The notes: generated by a model not told the origin, from the letters alone. A stretch of DNA of 64,000 nucleotides from Streptomyces violaceoruber (GCF_033406955.1 NZ_CP137734.1:124001-188000); one strand, 5' to 3'. Numbered from the stretch's first letter, positions 52,190 through 63,561 are shown. Numbers and translations: made by a program.

Positions 52190-52207
52190 CAACAGCAGGT
52201 CCTGTTG
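52190..52207. promoter_or_regulatory. Inverted repeat operator candidate for the TetR regulator
   Basis: CAACAG and CTGTTG arms are perfect with six bases between them, placed 40 bases upstream of the regulator start and 50 upstream of the divergent dehydrogenase start. Confidence 0.5.
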
Positions 52208-52256
52208 CATCGGGGTCGCTCCGGAGGCAGCGGCCTCCCGCACGAAAGGTCTCTTC

Positions 52257-53480
52257 ATGCGCGTCCTCCTCGTCGGCGCGGGCGGTGTCGGCACGGCCGT
52301 CACCCGGATCGTGGCCCGCCGGAAGTTCCTGACCCACATGGTCGTGGCCGACTACGACCACTCCCGCGCGCGTGCGGCGGTCGACGCGCTGCCGGGTCGG
52401 GGTGAGCGGTTCAGTGCCCTTCGCCTCGACGCCTCCGACGAGGCCGCGGTGCGCAAGGCGCTCGTGGAACACCGGTGCGACCTCCTGCTGAACGCGACCG
52501 ACCCGCGGTTCGTGATGCCCCTGTTCCGGGCGGCCCTCGCCGCCGGGGTCCACTACGTGGACATGGCCATGTCGCTGTCCGCTCCGCACGCCTCCCGCCC
52601 GTACGAGGAGTGCGGGGTGAAGCTCGGCGACGCGCAGTTCGAACTGGCCGGGCGCTGGGCGGAGTCGGGGCGCATGGCCCTGGTGGGGATGGGGGTGGAG
52701 CCAGGGCTGTCCGACGTCTTCGCCCGGTACGCCGCGGACGAACTCTTCGACGAGATCGACGAGATCGGCGTCCGCGACGGTGCCGACCTCACCGTGGAGG
52801 GCTACGAGTTCGCCCCCTCCTTCAGCATCTGGACCACGATCGAGGAGTGCCTGAACCCGCCGGTGGTCTATGAGAAGGATCGTGGCTGGTTCACCACCGC
52901 TCCCTTCAGTGAACCGGAGGTGTTCGACTTTCCCGAGGGGATCGGGCCGGTGGAGTGCGTGAACGTGGAGCACGAGGAGGTGCTGCTGATCCCCCGCTGG
53001 CTGGACGCCCGGCGCGTCACCTTCAAGTACGGCCTCGGCGACGCTTTCATCGCCCGGCTCAAGACCCTCCACGAACTGGGGCTGGACTCGACCGCCAGGG
53101 TCACCGTGCCGGGCGAGGACGGACCGGTGCGGGTCTCCCCGCGTGACGTGGTCGCCGCGTGCCTTCCCGACCCCGCGACCCTCGGCGAGAGGATGACCGG
53201 GAAGACCTGCGCGGGCACGTGGGTCAGGGGCACCAAGGGCGGCGAGGCCCGGGAGGTCTACCTGTACCACGTCGTCGACAATCAGTGGTCCATGCGCGAG
53301 TACGGGTCGCAGGCCGTCGTCTGGCAGACGGCCGTCAACCCGGTCGTCGCCCTCGAACTGCTCTCCACCGGGGCCTGGTCCGGCGAAGGTGTCCTCGGCC
53401 CCGAGGCGCTGCCCGCCCAGCCGTTCCTCGACCTGCTCACCGAGTACGGGTCGCCCTGGGGACTGCGCGAACAGGGCTGA
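52257..53480 (+). CDS. Saccharopine-dehydrogenase-family oxidoreductase
   Basis: This 407-residue protein has a Rossmann N-terminus (VLLVGAGGVGTAVTRIVA), the family segment LLNATDPRFVMPLFRAALAAGVHYVDMA, and a C-terminal dimerisation domain with GTKGGEAREVYLYHVVDNQ. Related enzymes reduce or oxidise C-N bonds of amino acids (saccharopine, lysine, carboxynorspermidine). The substrate here is unknown. It is controlled by the divergent TetR gene, judging by the shared promoter. Confidence 0.87.
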   Translation: MRVLLVGAGGVGTAVTRIVARRKFLTHMVVADYDHSRARAAVDALPGRGERFSALRLDASDEAAVRKALVEHRCDLLLNATDPRFVMPLFRAALAAGVHYVDMAMSLSAPHASRPYEECGVKLGDAQFELAGRWAESGRMALVGMGVEPGLSDVFARYAADELFDEIDEIGVRDGADLTVEGYEFAPSFSIWTTIEECLNPPVVYEKDRGWFTTAPFSEPEVFDFPEGIGPVECVNVEHEEVLLIPRWLDARRVTFKYGLGDAFIARLKTLHELGLDSTARVTVPGEDGPVRVSPRDVVAACLPDPATLGERMTGKTCAGTWVRGTKGGEAREVYLYHVVDNQWSMREYGSQAVVWQTAVNPVVALELLSTGAWSGEGVLGPEALPAQPFLDLLTEYGSPWGLREQG

Positions 53481-53532
53481 GCGGTACCGGACACGGTGCC
53501 GAAGATGGCCGGCACGTCCCGGGACAGCAGGC

Positions 53533-53808
53533 CTAGGCTCCCAACCGTTCCACCAGGCGGACGGTCACGGTGTCTCCTTCTTCCTTGCCGATGGCCCTGC
53601 GCGTGTCCGCCCGCACGGGCAGCTTGTGCGTGCCGTCGCCCAGGGCCATGAAGGAACCCTGGAAGGGGTGACCGTCGATCGTGCCCCGGACCTTCACCAG
53701 GCCGCGAGTGCCGAAGTACTCGACCGACTCGGGCCAGACGACGTAGGTCCAGCCGCCCTTGTTCGGGCTCTTCAGCAAGGTCGCGGTGAACTGCCTGTCC
53801 ATCGTCAT
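53533..53808 (-). CDS. DUF1905 domain protein
   Basis: This protein of about 91 residues fits the DUF1905 small beta-barrel: [49 protein letters not shown] and [15 protein letters not shown]. The function is not known. ATG 53806-53808 is chosen. It lies 16 bases after a VOC-protein gene on the same strand and may be cotranscribed with it. Confidence 0.87.
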   Translation of the reverse strand: MTMDRQFTATLLKSPNKGGWTYVVWPESVEYFGTRGLVKVRGTIDGHPFQGSFMALGDGTHKLPVRADTRRAIGKEEGDTVTVRLVERLGA

Positions 53809-53824
53809 CGTCGGCACCCCCCGT

Positions 53825-54190
53825 TCAGGAGCTCTCGACGACGATGAGGTCATTGCCGTCCGGGTCGCGTACAGCGAACATGTGCGGCACTCCGGGCCCC
53901 GTCCGCGGGACCTCGGCGTCCGCGTCGACGCCGCGTGCGCGCAGGTCCGCGTGGTCGGCGTCGGCGTCCCGGGTGGCGAGGCGGATGCCGCCCGGGACCC
54001 CTTCGGGCACCAGGGCCACGGTCGTCGTCGCCCCTGGTGGGGCCACCTCGATCCAGCGTCCACCGCCGAACGGTACGTCCCGGCGCACTTCGAAGCCGAG
54101 CTCGCCCACGTAGAACTCGGTGGCCTTACGCTGGTCGGCGACGCGGATCCCGACCGTAGCCACGTGGGTGATGCGGGTGGCCCTGCTCAT
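53825..54190 (-). CDS. Glyoxalase/VOC-family protein
   Basis: This 121-residue single-domain protein has the VOC pattern [28 protein letters not shown] and the C-terminal [17 protein letters not shown] with the acidic ligand. ATG 54188-54190 has GGAGG upstream, which makes it better than the start twelve bases earlier. Possible roles are bleomycin-type resistance or glyoxalase chemistry. Confidence 0.87.
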   Translation of the reverse strand: MSRATRITHVATVGIRVADQRKATEFYVGELGFEVRRDVPFGGGRWIEVAPPGATTTVALVPEGVPGGIRLATRDADADHADLRARGVDADAEVPRTGPGVPHMFAVRDPDGNDLIVVESS

Positions 54191-54249
54191 GTCTGCCTCC
54201 ACTGCCTCGGCCTTCGTTCACCAGGTAGGACGGAGGCGGGCGGGAAAAC

Positions 54250-55446
54250 TCATCGGTGACCCGAGGACCGACCGGCGTGCCGGTGGTATGCCTTGTTCGC
54301 GATGCGCCAGCCGTCTTCGGCATCCACCAGCAGGAAGACGTCCGTGAACCGGTCCGCACCGTGCCGCAGGGTCATGGTGGCGGTCGCGACGCTGCCATGG
54401 ACCTCGACGGCGTCGATACTGCGGGTGCGGGTCGCTTCGTCCGCGGCAGGCCGGCCCCGGAAGAGGGCGCAGTACTCGTCCAGGGACCAGGAGACGAAGG
54501 CGCCGTCCCGGACACCCTCGATGTGTGCGGTGGGCAAGAACGCGTCACGGAAGTGGCCGGGGTCGCCGGTGGCGTGTCCGCGGACGTAGGAGCGGAGCGG
54601 ATCGAGTACGGCGCCCTCCACATCGCCCTCCACCGTCGGCACGGCGGCGACGGCCACGTCGGACGCGGGGTCGGCCGCGGGTCCTGCCAGGGCGTCCGCG
54701 CTGCGCAAGGGCGTGGCCGAGTCATCGGCGAGCAGCGCCATGTCCTTGGCCAGCGCGCCGATGGTGAAATCGGCCGGGTGCGGGGCCCGCTCGCCGGTGA
54801 GGAAGGGACGCTTGCGGGCGACGAGCCCGCCGAGCTGACCGAGTTCGAGGACGTTGAGCACCTGAGTACGCGGCAGGCCGAGCGCGTCCCCTTGCCGCAG
54901 TGAGTCGCGCAGCGCCAGGAGGGCTCCGGCCAGGCTGCTGTTGGCGACGAGCTTGAGCGCCGCGGCGGTGGCGGCGTCGTCGACGCGTCGCACGGTACCC
55001 AGCGATTCCAGGACCGGCCGGACGCCGTCGAGTGTGTCCTGCTCGGCGGCGGCGAGGATCCGGAGCGTTCCGCCGGCCACGGCCGGGACGGAGCCGATCA
55101 GGGGCGCGTGGACGTAGGACCGGCCGAGGCGCCGCGCGAACTCCGCCGCCTCGGCGGGTGCGACGGTGCTGGTGTTCAGCACGACGGTGTCCGTGCGCAG
55201 CGAGTCCCGGATGTCGCCGAGGACCTGGAGGCAGGCGGGTCCGTCGAACAGCGACAGGAGCACCAGGTCCGCCTCCGCCACGGCGGTGCCCGGATCGGGA
55301 GCCACCTCGACGGTGCCCGAGGCGCGGCCGGAGCGGGTCCAGCCGACGACGTCCCGGCCCTGGGCGGTGAGCCGGGCGGCGATCGCTTCTCCCATGCGTC
55401 CCAGGCCGAGAACGGCGATGGTGCATGGCGCGTGTGGTGCGGTCAT
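54250..55446 (-). CDS. 6-phosphogluconate-dehydrogenase-like imine/beta-hydroxyacid reductase fused to a SnoaL/NTF2-like domain
   Basis: Residues about 1-270 (of 398) form an NAD-binding beta-hydroxyacid-dehydrogenase-like domain with GLGRMGEAIAARL, LNTSTVAP and a helical domain (VANSSLAGALLALRDSL). Residues 280-398 read as an NTF2-like lumazine-binding/SnoaL fold (SYVRGHATGDPGHFRDAFLPTAHIEGVRDG). The two parts are in one frame with no internal ribosome site. Imine reductases and beta-hydroxyacid dehydrogenases share this first fold. The gene diverges from a LysR gene at 55545. Confidence 0.85.
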   Translation of the reverse strand: MTAPHAPCTIAVLGLGRMGEAIAARLTAQGRDVVGWTRSGRASGTVEVAPDPGTAVAEADLVLLSLFDGPACLQVLGDIRDSLRTDTVVLNTSTVAPAEAAEFARRLGRSYVHAPLIGSVPAVAGGTLRILAAAEQDTLDGVRPVLESLGTVRRVDDAATAAALKLVANSSLAGALLALRDSLRQGDALGLPRTQVLNVLELGQLGGLVARKRPFLTGERAPHPADFTIGALAKDMALLADDSATPLRSADALAGPAADPASDVAVAAVPTVEGDVEGAVLDPLRSYVRGHATGDPGHFRDAFLPTAHIEGVRDGAFVSWSLDEYCALFRGRPAADEATRTRSIDAVEVHGSVATATMTLRHGADRFTDVFLLVDAEDGWRIANKAYHRHAGRSSGHR

Positions 55447-55544
55447 GACCGCCACAGTGGAGCACTCGGAGGGCTGCGACAAGCGCAGGTTTCGCAGGCC
55501 TGCCCTGCGGGACACGCATGCCTGGGCGCGTGGATACTGGCGCG

Positions 55545-56519
55545 ATGGATCTCACCGTGTGGCGGACCTTCGTGACCGTGTGCCGTCTCGGGTCGCTCTC
55601 GGCGGCCGCCGACGAGCTGAACCACACCCAGTCGGCGGTCTCCCGCCAGATCGCCGGACCGGAGCGGCAGTTGGGCGTGCCGCTGGTCGAGCGCCATGCG
55701 CGGGGCGTGCGTCCCACGCCGGCCGGTGAGGTGTTCCGCCGGCACGCCCTGGCCACGCTCACCGAGGCCGTCCGTGCCGCACGGGACGTCCGCGACGGGG
55801 GGTCCGGTCGGCCGTTGGCCGTCGGTGCGGTCCCCTCCCTGGCTTCCGGGATCGTCCCGGAAGCGGTCCGCGGCCTGCTGGACAGGGCCGGACACATCCG
55901 GTGGAGCCTGGTGCCGGGCCTGACCGGGCAGCTGCACCGGCGTGTGATCGGCGGCGACATCGACATGGCTGTCGTCACCGACGCACCACCCGGCCTGCCT
56001 CATGCCCCACAGGTCGAACGGCGGTTCCTGGGGCTCGACCGCATGGTCGTGGTCCTGCCGGCCGACCATCCGCGGGCCGGGGCAGGCCCGGTGCACATCC
56101 GGACGCTTGCCGACGAGACCTGGGCCGAGGACAACGACGGCTCGGCGGCACTCCTGCGCCGGCACGCCGCCCGAGCCGGAGTCGGTGTCCGCATCGACCT
56201 CGGTGCGGCCGACCTGCCCGGCAAGCTCGCCCTGGTCGCCACCGGTCACGCCATCGCACTGGTGCCCGGGGTGCTGAGGCGTGCGTTGCGGGCCGACGTC
56301 ACCACGGTGGGCCTCGTCGACGCTCCGACTCGCGGCGTCTACACGATCACCCCGTACCGCGACCCCCACCCTTGTGCGGCCCCTCTCCACGACGAGCTGA
56401 CCAGTGCGTTCGCCGCCGCCGGGGAGCCGATGGCCACGTCCCCGGTGGAGGCCCGAGAGGCGGTCGCCGCCGGGGAGAGCGAAGAGGCTCAACAGGAGCT
56501 GAGAACACAGGGGCGGTGA
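55545..56519 (+). CDS. LysR-family transcriptional regulator
   Basis: This 324-residue regulator has the N-terminal HTH (FVTVCRLGSLSAAADELNHTQSAVSRQIAGPERQLG) and a periplasmic-binding-like effector domain. Pro replaces the usual leucine in the recognition region (GPERQLG). It probably controls the divergent reductase fusion at 54250-55446; the gap contains a GCAGGCCTGC palindrome (55494-55503). The ligand is unknown. Confidence 0.88.
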   Translation: MDLTVWRTFVTVCRLGSLSAAADELNHTQSAVSRQIAGPERQLGVPLVERHARGVRPTPAGEVFRRHALATLTEAVRAARDVRDGGSGRPLAVGAVPSLASGIVPEAVRGLLDRAGHIRWSLVPGLTGQLHRRVIGGDIDMAVVTDAPPGLPHAPQVERRFLGLDRMVVVLPADHPRAGAGPVHIRTLADETWAEDNDGSAALLRRHAARAGVGVRIDLGAADLPGKLALVATGHAIALVPGVLRRALRADVTTVGLVDAPTRGVYTITPYRDPHPCAAPLHDELTSAFAAAGEPMATSPVEAREAVAAGESEEAQQELRTQGR

Positions 56520-56538
56520 CCCGCCCACCGAGACGGCG

Positions 56539-58492
<1,954 letters not shown>

Positions 58493-59028
58493 GTCGCGAC
58501 CGGCCCGCCGCCGTGCCGGCCCGCCGCGCCGAGCCGGCGGACCGGTGCGCGGGGCGAGCGGACGGACCGGTACGCGGGGCGGGCGGACGGACCGGTGCGC
58601 GGGGCGGGCGGACGGACCGGTGCGCGGGGCGGGTCGGAGCACCTGGCGGGAGCCGGATCGCGGTCGCCGGTGGCCGGCAGGCCGCGGACGGGGGCGAGCC
58701 GCGGCCTGGCGCCATGTCGGGCCTCGTCCGGCGATGCACCGGGCTCGGCGCGAAGCAGTGACAGCAACGCGCGTGGTCGTCGGCGGCCCCACCGGCCGCG
58801 CGCGCCGGTCGCCCCGCGCACCCCGGCCGGGGTCCGACACCGACTGCGGAACGGCGCATCGTGGAACGGAACATCGGCTCCGCGGGTCGGCGCGTGGCCG
58901 ACGAGCCGGCCCGCCACCGGCACCCGACGGCAGCAGGGGCCGATTGCTCCTCACGGGCGGGGAGTTCGGCGTTCCGACACCCTGTCGCGCACCGGCGTGC
59001 GGGTGTACGGTCTCGGGCCGATGGGCTT
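58493..59028. other. Non-coding gap between enolase and cellulase
   Basis: The 536 bases contain no supported gene; long frames here have no ribosome site and run through repeats. The gap includes four 25-base tandem repeats (58539-58638), and a CebR box follows at its right end. Confidence 0.6.
58539..58638. repeat. Four tandem 25-bp repeats downstream of the enolase
   Basis: Units begin GGACCGGTGCGCGGGGCG at 58539, 58564, 58589 and 58614; the period is 25 and the copies differ at one to three positions. The GC content is near the maximum. The array starts 46 bases after the enolase stop. Confidence 0.93.
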
Positions 59029-59042
59029 TGGGAGCGCTCCCA
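59029..59042. promoter_or_regulatory. CebR (cellulose/cello-oligosaccharide repressor) box
   Basis: TGGGAGCGCTCCCA is a perfect 14-base palindrome identical to the Streptomyces CebR operator consensus. It lies 36 bases upstream of the cellulase start. CebR releases this operator when cellobiose or cellotriose is present, so the downstream cellulase should be induced by them. Confidence 0.95.
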
Positions 59043-59077
59043 TCGCGTTGTGTCCGCTTCGCACGAGGAGGAACGCT

Positions 59078-60463
59078 TTGAAACGCCTTTTGGCCCTGCT
59101 CGCGACCGGCGTGTCGATCGTCGGCCTGACTGCGCTCGCCGGCCCCCCGGCACAGGCCGCCACCGGCTGCAAGGCCGAGTACACGATCACCAGCCAGTGG
59201 GAGGGCGGCTTCCAGGCCGGGGTGAAGATCACCAACCTGGGCGATCCCGTCAGTGGCTGGACGCTCGGGTTCACGATGCCGGACGCCGGGCAGCGGCTCG
59301 TCCAGGGCTGGAACGCGACCTGGTCGCAGTCCGGCTCCGCGGTCACCGCCGGCGGCGTCGACTGGAACCGCACCCTGGCCACCGGCGCGTCGGCCGACCT
59401 GGGGTTCGTGGGCTCCTTCACGGGCGCCAATCCCGCGCCCACGTCCTTCACGCTCAACGGCGCGACCTGCAGCGGGTCCGTCACCGATCCGCCGACGGAC
59501 CCGCCGACCGATCCGCCCGCGACCGGGACACCGGCCGCCGTCAACGGCCAACTGCACGTCTGCGGCGTGCATCTGTGCAACCAGTACGACCGCCCGATAC
59601 AGCTGCGCGGCATGAGCACGCACGGCATCCAGTGGTTCGGCCCGTGCTACGGCGACGCGTCCCTGGACGCCCTGGCGCAGGACTGGAAGTCGGACCTGCT
59701 CCGCGTCGCCATGTACGTCCAGGAGGACGGCTACGAAACCGACCCGGCGGGCTTCACCAGCCGGGTGAACGGCCTGGTCGACATGGCTGAGGACCGCGGC
59801 ATGTACGCGGTGATCGACTTCCACACACTGACGCCGGGCGACCCGAACTACAACCTCGACCGCGCCAGGACGTTCTTCTCCTCCGTAGCCGCCCGCAACG
59901 CGGACAAGAAGAACGTGATCTACGAGATCGCCAACGAGCCCAACGGGGTGAGCTGGACGGCCGTGAAGAGCTACGCCGAGCAGGTCATCCCGGTGATCCG
60001 GGCCGCCGACCCGGACGCCGTCGTCATCGTCGGCACCCGCGGCTGGTCCTCGCTGGGCGTCTCGGACGGCGCCAACGAGAGCGAGGTGGTCAACAACCCG
60101 GTGAACGCGACCAACATCATGTACGCGTTCCACTTCTACGCCGCCAGCCACAAGGACGACTACCGGGCGGCGGTGAGCCGAGCGGCCACCCGACTTCCCC
60201 TGTTCGTATCGGAGTTCGGCACGGTGAGCGCCACCGGCGGTGGTGCGGTGGACCGGTCGAGCAGCGTCGCCTGGCTGGATCTGCTCGACCAGCTCAAGAT
60301 CAGTTATGCGAACTGGACGTATTCCGACGCCGACGAGGGGAGCGCCGCGTTCAGGCCGGGCACCTGTGAGGGCACCGACTACAGCAGCAGTGGCGTGCTG
60401 ACCGAGTCGGGTGCTCTACTGAAGAGCCGCATCAGCACCACCGACGACTTCCCGACGAGCTGA
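59078..60463 (+). CDS. Secreted cellulase: CBM2 plus GH5 endoglucanase
   Basis: This protein of about 461 residues has a signal peptide ending at AGPPAQAA, a CBM2 cellulose-binding domain (residues about 32-135, CKAEYTITSQWEGGFQAGVKITN), a (DPPT)n linker and a GH5 catalytic domain. The acid/base Glu is in YEIANEPNG and the nucleophile Glu in LFVSEFGT. It cleaves beta-1,4-glucan. The start is a TTG at 59078 behind GAGGAGG; no ATG or GTG fits the signal peptide. The CebR box upstream predicts induction by cello-oligosaccharides. Confidence 0.93.
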   Translation: MKRLLALLATGVSIVGLTALAGPPAQAATGCKAEYTITSQWEGGFQAGVKITNLGDPVSGWTLGFTMPDAGQRLVQGWNATWSQSGSAVTAGGVDWNRTLATGASADLGFVGSFTGANPAPTSFTLNGATCSGSVTDPPTDPPTDPPATGTPAAVNGQLHVCGVHLCNQYDRPIQLRGMSTHGIQWFGPCYGDASLDALAQDWKSDLLRVAMYVQEDGYETDPAGFTSRVNGLVDMAEDRGMYAVIDFHTLTPGDPNYNLDRARTFFSSVAARNADKKNVIYEIANEPNGVSWTAVKSYAEQVIPVIRAADPDAVVIVGTRGWSSLGVSDGANESEVVNNPVNATNIMYAFHFYAASHKDDYRAAVSRAATRLPLFVSEFGTVSATGGGAVDRSSSVAWLDLLDQLKISYANWTYSDADEGSAAFRPGTCEGTDYSSSGVLTESGALLKSRISTTDDFPTS

Positions 60464-60523
60464 CCCGGCGAGACGGGAGGAGCGGACGCGCAACGAGGTG
60501 GGCCGCGGCTCCGGTTCCGCGGC

Positions 60524-60814
60524 TCACCGACCGCCCCCGAAGTGGTCCCGGAGTTCCTCGTCGCAGTCGTCCGCGGCACCGCCCTCGACTCGCGAGAACG
60601 TCAGCACCCCGTCGTCGCCTTCCCGCCCGGCCTTGGCCAGTTGCTTCCCGATGTCCGCGATGCGCTCGGCGCACACCGCGCTGACGGGCCCCTCGGGCCG
60701 GGGGGCCCGAGTCGAGGAGGAGTCCAGCACCGCGGTGGCGACGAGGCCGACCGCAGCCGTCACCGCCCACGCGGCAACCCACCTGCGGCGGCTCGTGCGC
60801 AACGGCTCGGACAT
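60524..60814 (-). CDS. Small hypothetical membrane-anchored protein
   Basis: This 96-residue protein has a basic N-terminus, one hydrophobic helix (WVAAWAVTAAVGLVATAVL) and a polar outer part with two cysteines (VCAERI and DDCDEEL) that could form a disulphide. I recognise no family. ATG 60812-60814 is acceptable, and the codon use matches the neighbours. Confidence 0.65.
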   Translation of the reverse strand: MSEPLRTSRRRWVAAWAVTAAVGLVATAVLDSSSTRAPRPEGPVSAVCAERIADIGKQLAKAGREGDDGVLTFSRVEGGAADDCDEELRDHFGGGR

Positions 60815-60973
60815 CCGGGCATCGTACGTGCACGCCGCCCGGCCCCGCTCGGCCGCCCTGTCACGGACGGCCGGGGGCTGCCCGCGAATTGACTGATTGG
60901 CAGCGCCGTCCGCTGGGCAGAGAGGCAGGTGATGTCATGAGCACGACTCCTCTCCCCCACAAGGAGGTCGAGC

Positions 60974-61522
60974 ATGCACGTCCGCACACTGACCGGATGT
61001 CTCGCGGCGGCGCTGCTGTCGCTGCCGCTGCTGAGCGGCCAGGCCGTGGCCGCGGAATCACCGGCCGCAGCCCGGGTACTCACCTACGACGCAAGCGGCT
61101 CCGCGGAGTTCCGGTCCGCGGTCGACCGGGGCGCGGCCATCTGGAACGAGAGCGTCGAGAATGCCGAGCTGCGTCCGGTCTCGGCCGGACAGCGGGCCGA
61201 CATCCGGATCCTGGCCGACGACGGCTGGCCGCGCGCCCTCCCCACGTCCTTGGGCAAGGGCACCGTCTGGATCGGACGTCAGGCGGTGGACGAGGGCTAC
61301 AACACGGTACGCATCTCGTCCCACGAACTCGGTCACATCCTGGGGCTGCCGGACCGCAAACCCGGGCCGTGCTCCAGTCTGATGTCGGGATCGAGCGCGG
61401 GCGTCCCGTGCACCAACCCGTACCCGAACGCCGCGGAGAAGGCGGAGGTCGAGGACAACTTCGCCGGTGCGGCCGGTTCGCGGGCGGTCGCGGGACCGGT
61501 GCCCGTCCTCATCGAGGACTGA
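60974..61522 (+). CDS. snpA: Snapalysin-type secreted zinc metalloprotease (M7)
   Basis: This 182-residue protein has a signal peptide (LLSLPLLSGQAVAAE), a short pro-region and the snapalysin zinc site SHELGHILGLPD (HExxHxxGxxD). Two cysteine pairs are possible (PCSSL, VPCTN). Streptomyces small neutral proteases of this kind cut secreted proteins and milk casein. ATG 60974 follows AAGGAGG. The usual adjacent LysR activator (snpR) is absent. Confidence 0.9.
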   Translation: MHVRTLTGCLAAALLSLPLLSGQAVAAESPAAARVLTYDASGSAEFRSAVDRGAAIWNESVENAELRPVSAGQRADIRILADDGWPRALPTSLGKGTVWIGRQAVDEGYNTVRISSHELGHILGLPDRKPGPCSSLMSGSSAGVPCTNPYPNAAEKAEVEDNFAGAAGSRAVAGPVPVLIED

Positions 61523-61544
61523 GCCTCGACGACGATCAGCACGG

Positions 61545-63446
61545 TCAGCACATGTGCACGCGGACTTCCAGGTAGCCCTCACCGTCCCTCGGTGGACGGG
61601 TCCAGGAGCGGCTGGTGCAGGTGTGCAGCTTCCCGTGCACGAGCGCCTGCCTGGGCAGGTGGACACCGAACTCCCGGCCCACCGCCGCCAGCAGCGCCCG
61701 TTCCGCGTCGTCGGCGCCGTCGCCCGGATCACCGAAGTACTGGTCCGGGCGCAGTGCCTCCGGTATATGGCCGCTCTCCCGGATCTCCCCCTCGCCATAC
61801 GTGAAGGCGTACTGCTCGACGCCGCCCCGGGCCACCGAGAGGTGGAAGAAGGGTTCTCCGTGCCGCGTTCGCAGCCCGCTCCACACCACCACCGCCCGAC
61901 CGCCCGAGCAGGCTGCGGCCGCGGGCGGGACGAATCGCTGCCGGTCGAAGGGGGCGGGGTCGCCGTCGAAGGCGAAACTCCAGCCGGCGCCCGCCCGGCC
62001 GACCGCGAGGAGCGCCCGGTCCTCGTACGCCGGGAACTCCCCGCGGCCGCGCGACGAGCCGTGCCGTGCCTGCCAGGAGGTCATGGGGTCGTTGAGCACG
62101 GTGCCGCCCCCGTCCGCGAGCCGCGCCGGCAACTCCTCTGGCTCGACCCCTTCGACCAGGACGAACCGGTAGCACGTGCGGCTGCCGCCCGGGTCCGGCT
62201 CGGCGAGCCAGGCCAGGCCGGGCGGGTCCAGCGGCGGCGTCGGCCCGGGTGTCTCACCGGTCTCGCCGCCCCTGGGCGTGGACAGCAGCTCGCGCCCCCG
62301 CTCCGCGGTCAGCAGCGGCCCGAGCAGCGGGTCCGCGATCCAGCCCACCGGTGCCAGGTGGTCCGGCCCCAGCGGCTCCCACGAGGGCAGGGCGCTCGTC
62401 AGCTCCCGCCAGGCCGCGTCCGTGTCTCCCCACCGGGCCAGCTCCCTCGCCCGCTCCACCGCCTCTCCGAACGCTCCGGACGCCGTGTACGCGTACGTGC
62501 CCTTCCTCATCCCGTCGAGCATCGTCAGCGCCGGTCCCATCAGGTCCGCCTCGGCGCCCCGGAAATGGAACGACAGCGTCCGATCGTCCCGGTAGGAGTG
62601 CGCCGCGTGCTCGGCGGTCAGCAGGGGCAGCAGCTCGGGCGTGTACCGCGGGTCCGTGGCCAGGCCGCCGAAGTCCACCATGTAGGTCTTGCCGAGCAGA
62701 CGGCGTATCTGGTCGCCGAGTCCGGCGGCTCGCGGTCTGCCGTACGCCCCGGCCTCGTCCAGGAGTCGCAGGGCTCCTTCCCAGTCGCCCCGCAGCGCCT
62801 CCAGCCGGGCCTCCTCGACGAGCCCGTCGAGCCTGCGCGTCGTGTCATTGACGAACTCCGGCTCTCCTTCCCCCGGGCAGGCGCGCAGGCGGTGGAACTC
62901 GCGGTGCATCTCCCGCATGAACGCACGGAAGCTCGCGTGCCGTTCGGGCGGTGCCGCCCGCCAGCCCGCCCAGGTGTACACGGCCCACTCACCGTCCTCG
63001 TCCACGTCCTCCGGGTCCATGAGGACGTAGGTGGCGTCGGAGGCGACGTCGAGTTGCAGTCCGCGCCGCCAGATGCCCGCCTCCCGCCGCTCCTGCGGCC
63101 CGGCCTCCTCGTCCAGGTCCTCCTCGAACGTGTCCGCCAGGCCCGACGCGTCGTCGTGCCAGCGCGCGTCCGCGGTGCCCGCGAGCAGCCACACGAATCC
63201 GCCCGCGTGCCGCCACCCGTCGCTGACCATCAGGAACTCCCGGTACGACGGGGGCAGGCGCCGGCCCAGGCGCGCCTCCGCCGCCGCGACCCGCTCCTCG
63301 TCGGCGGGCGGGAACCCCAGCCACCGAGACCGCCGGGCGGATGCGTCGTCCGCGCTCCGCGTCTCCCCCTCGGGCTGGCAGTCCGCCCACTCCGCGCTCC
63401 ACTCGACGAGGAAGGGCCGCCAGTCGAACGCCGTCGTATCCGTCAT
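61545..63446 (-). CDS. Large SMI1/KNR4-domain protein
   Basis: This 633-residue protein has an N-terminal SMI1/KNR4 (SUKH-like) domain with RLGRRLPPSYREFLMVSDGWRH near residue 60 and WAVYTWAGWR near 157. Long alpha-rich and mixed segments follow; the remainder is conserved in Streptomyces without a known function. SUKH proteins act in toxin immunity and cell-wall signalling in other systems, but no toxin gene is visible beside it. ATG 63444-63446. Confidence 0.82.
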   Translation of the reverse strand: MTDTTAFDWRPFLVEWSAEWADCQPEGETRSADDASARRSRWLGFPPADEERVAAAEARLGRRLPPSYREFLMVSDGWRHAGGFVWLLAGTADARWHDDASGLADTFEEDLDEEAGPQERREAGIWRRGLQLDVASDATYVLMDPEDVDEDGEWAVYTWAGWRAAPPERHASFRAFMREMHREFHRLRACPGEGEPEFVNDTTRRLDGLVEEARLEALRGDWEGALRLLDEAGAYGRPRAAGLGDQIRRLLGKTYMVDFGGLATDPRYTPELLPLLTAEHAAHSYRDDRTLSFHFRGAEADLMGPALTMLDGMRKGTYAYTASGAFGEAVERARELARWGDTDAAWRELTSALPSWEPLGPDHLAPVGWIADPLLGPLLTAERGRELLSTPRGGETGETPGPTPPLDPPGLAWLAEPDPGGSRTCYRFVLVEGVEPEELPARLADGGGTVLNDPMTSWQARHGSSRGRGEFPAYEDRALLAVGRAGAGWSFAFDGDPAPFDRQRFVPPAAAACSGGRAVVVWSGLRTRHGEPFFHLSVARGGVEQYAFTYGEGEIRESGHIPEALRPDQYFGDPGDGADDAERALLAAVGREFGVHLPRQALVHGKLHTCTSRSWTRPPRDGEGYLEVRVHMC

Positions 63447-63561
63447 GCGTCCAGGCTGCCATCACCCACTGACAGTGCCGTCCGGGTCGGGAAGACTCGA
63501 AGGGCTTCACTCGGCGCCGGCCGACCGGCCGGGCGCCGGTCACGAGATGGGAGAACGATCA

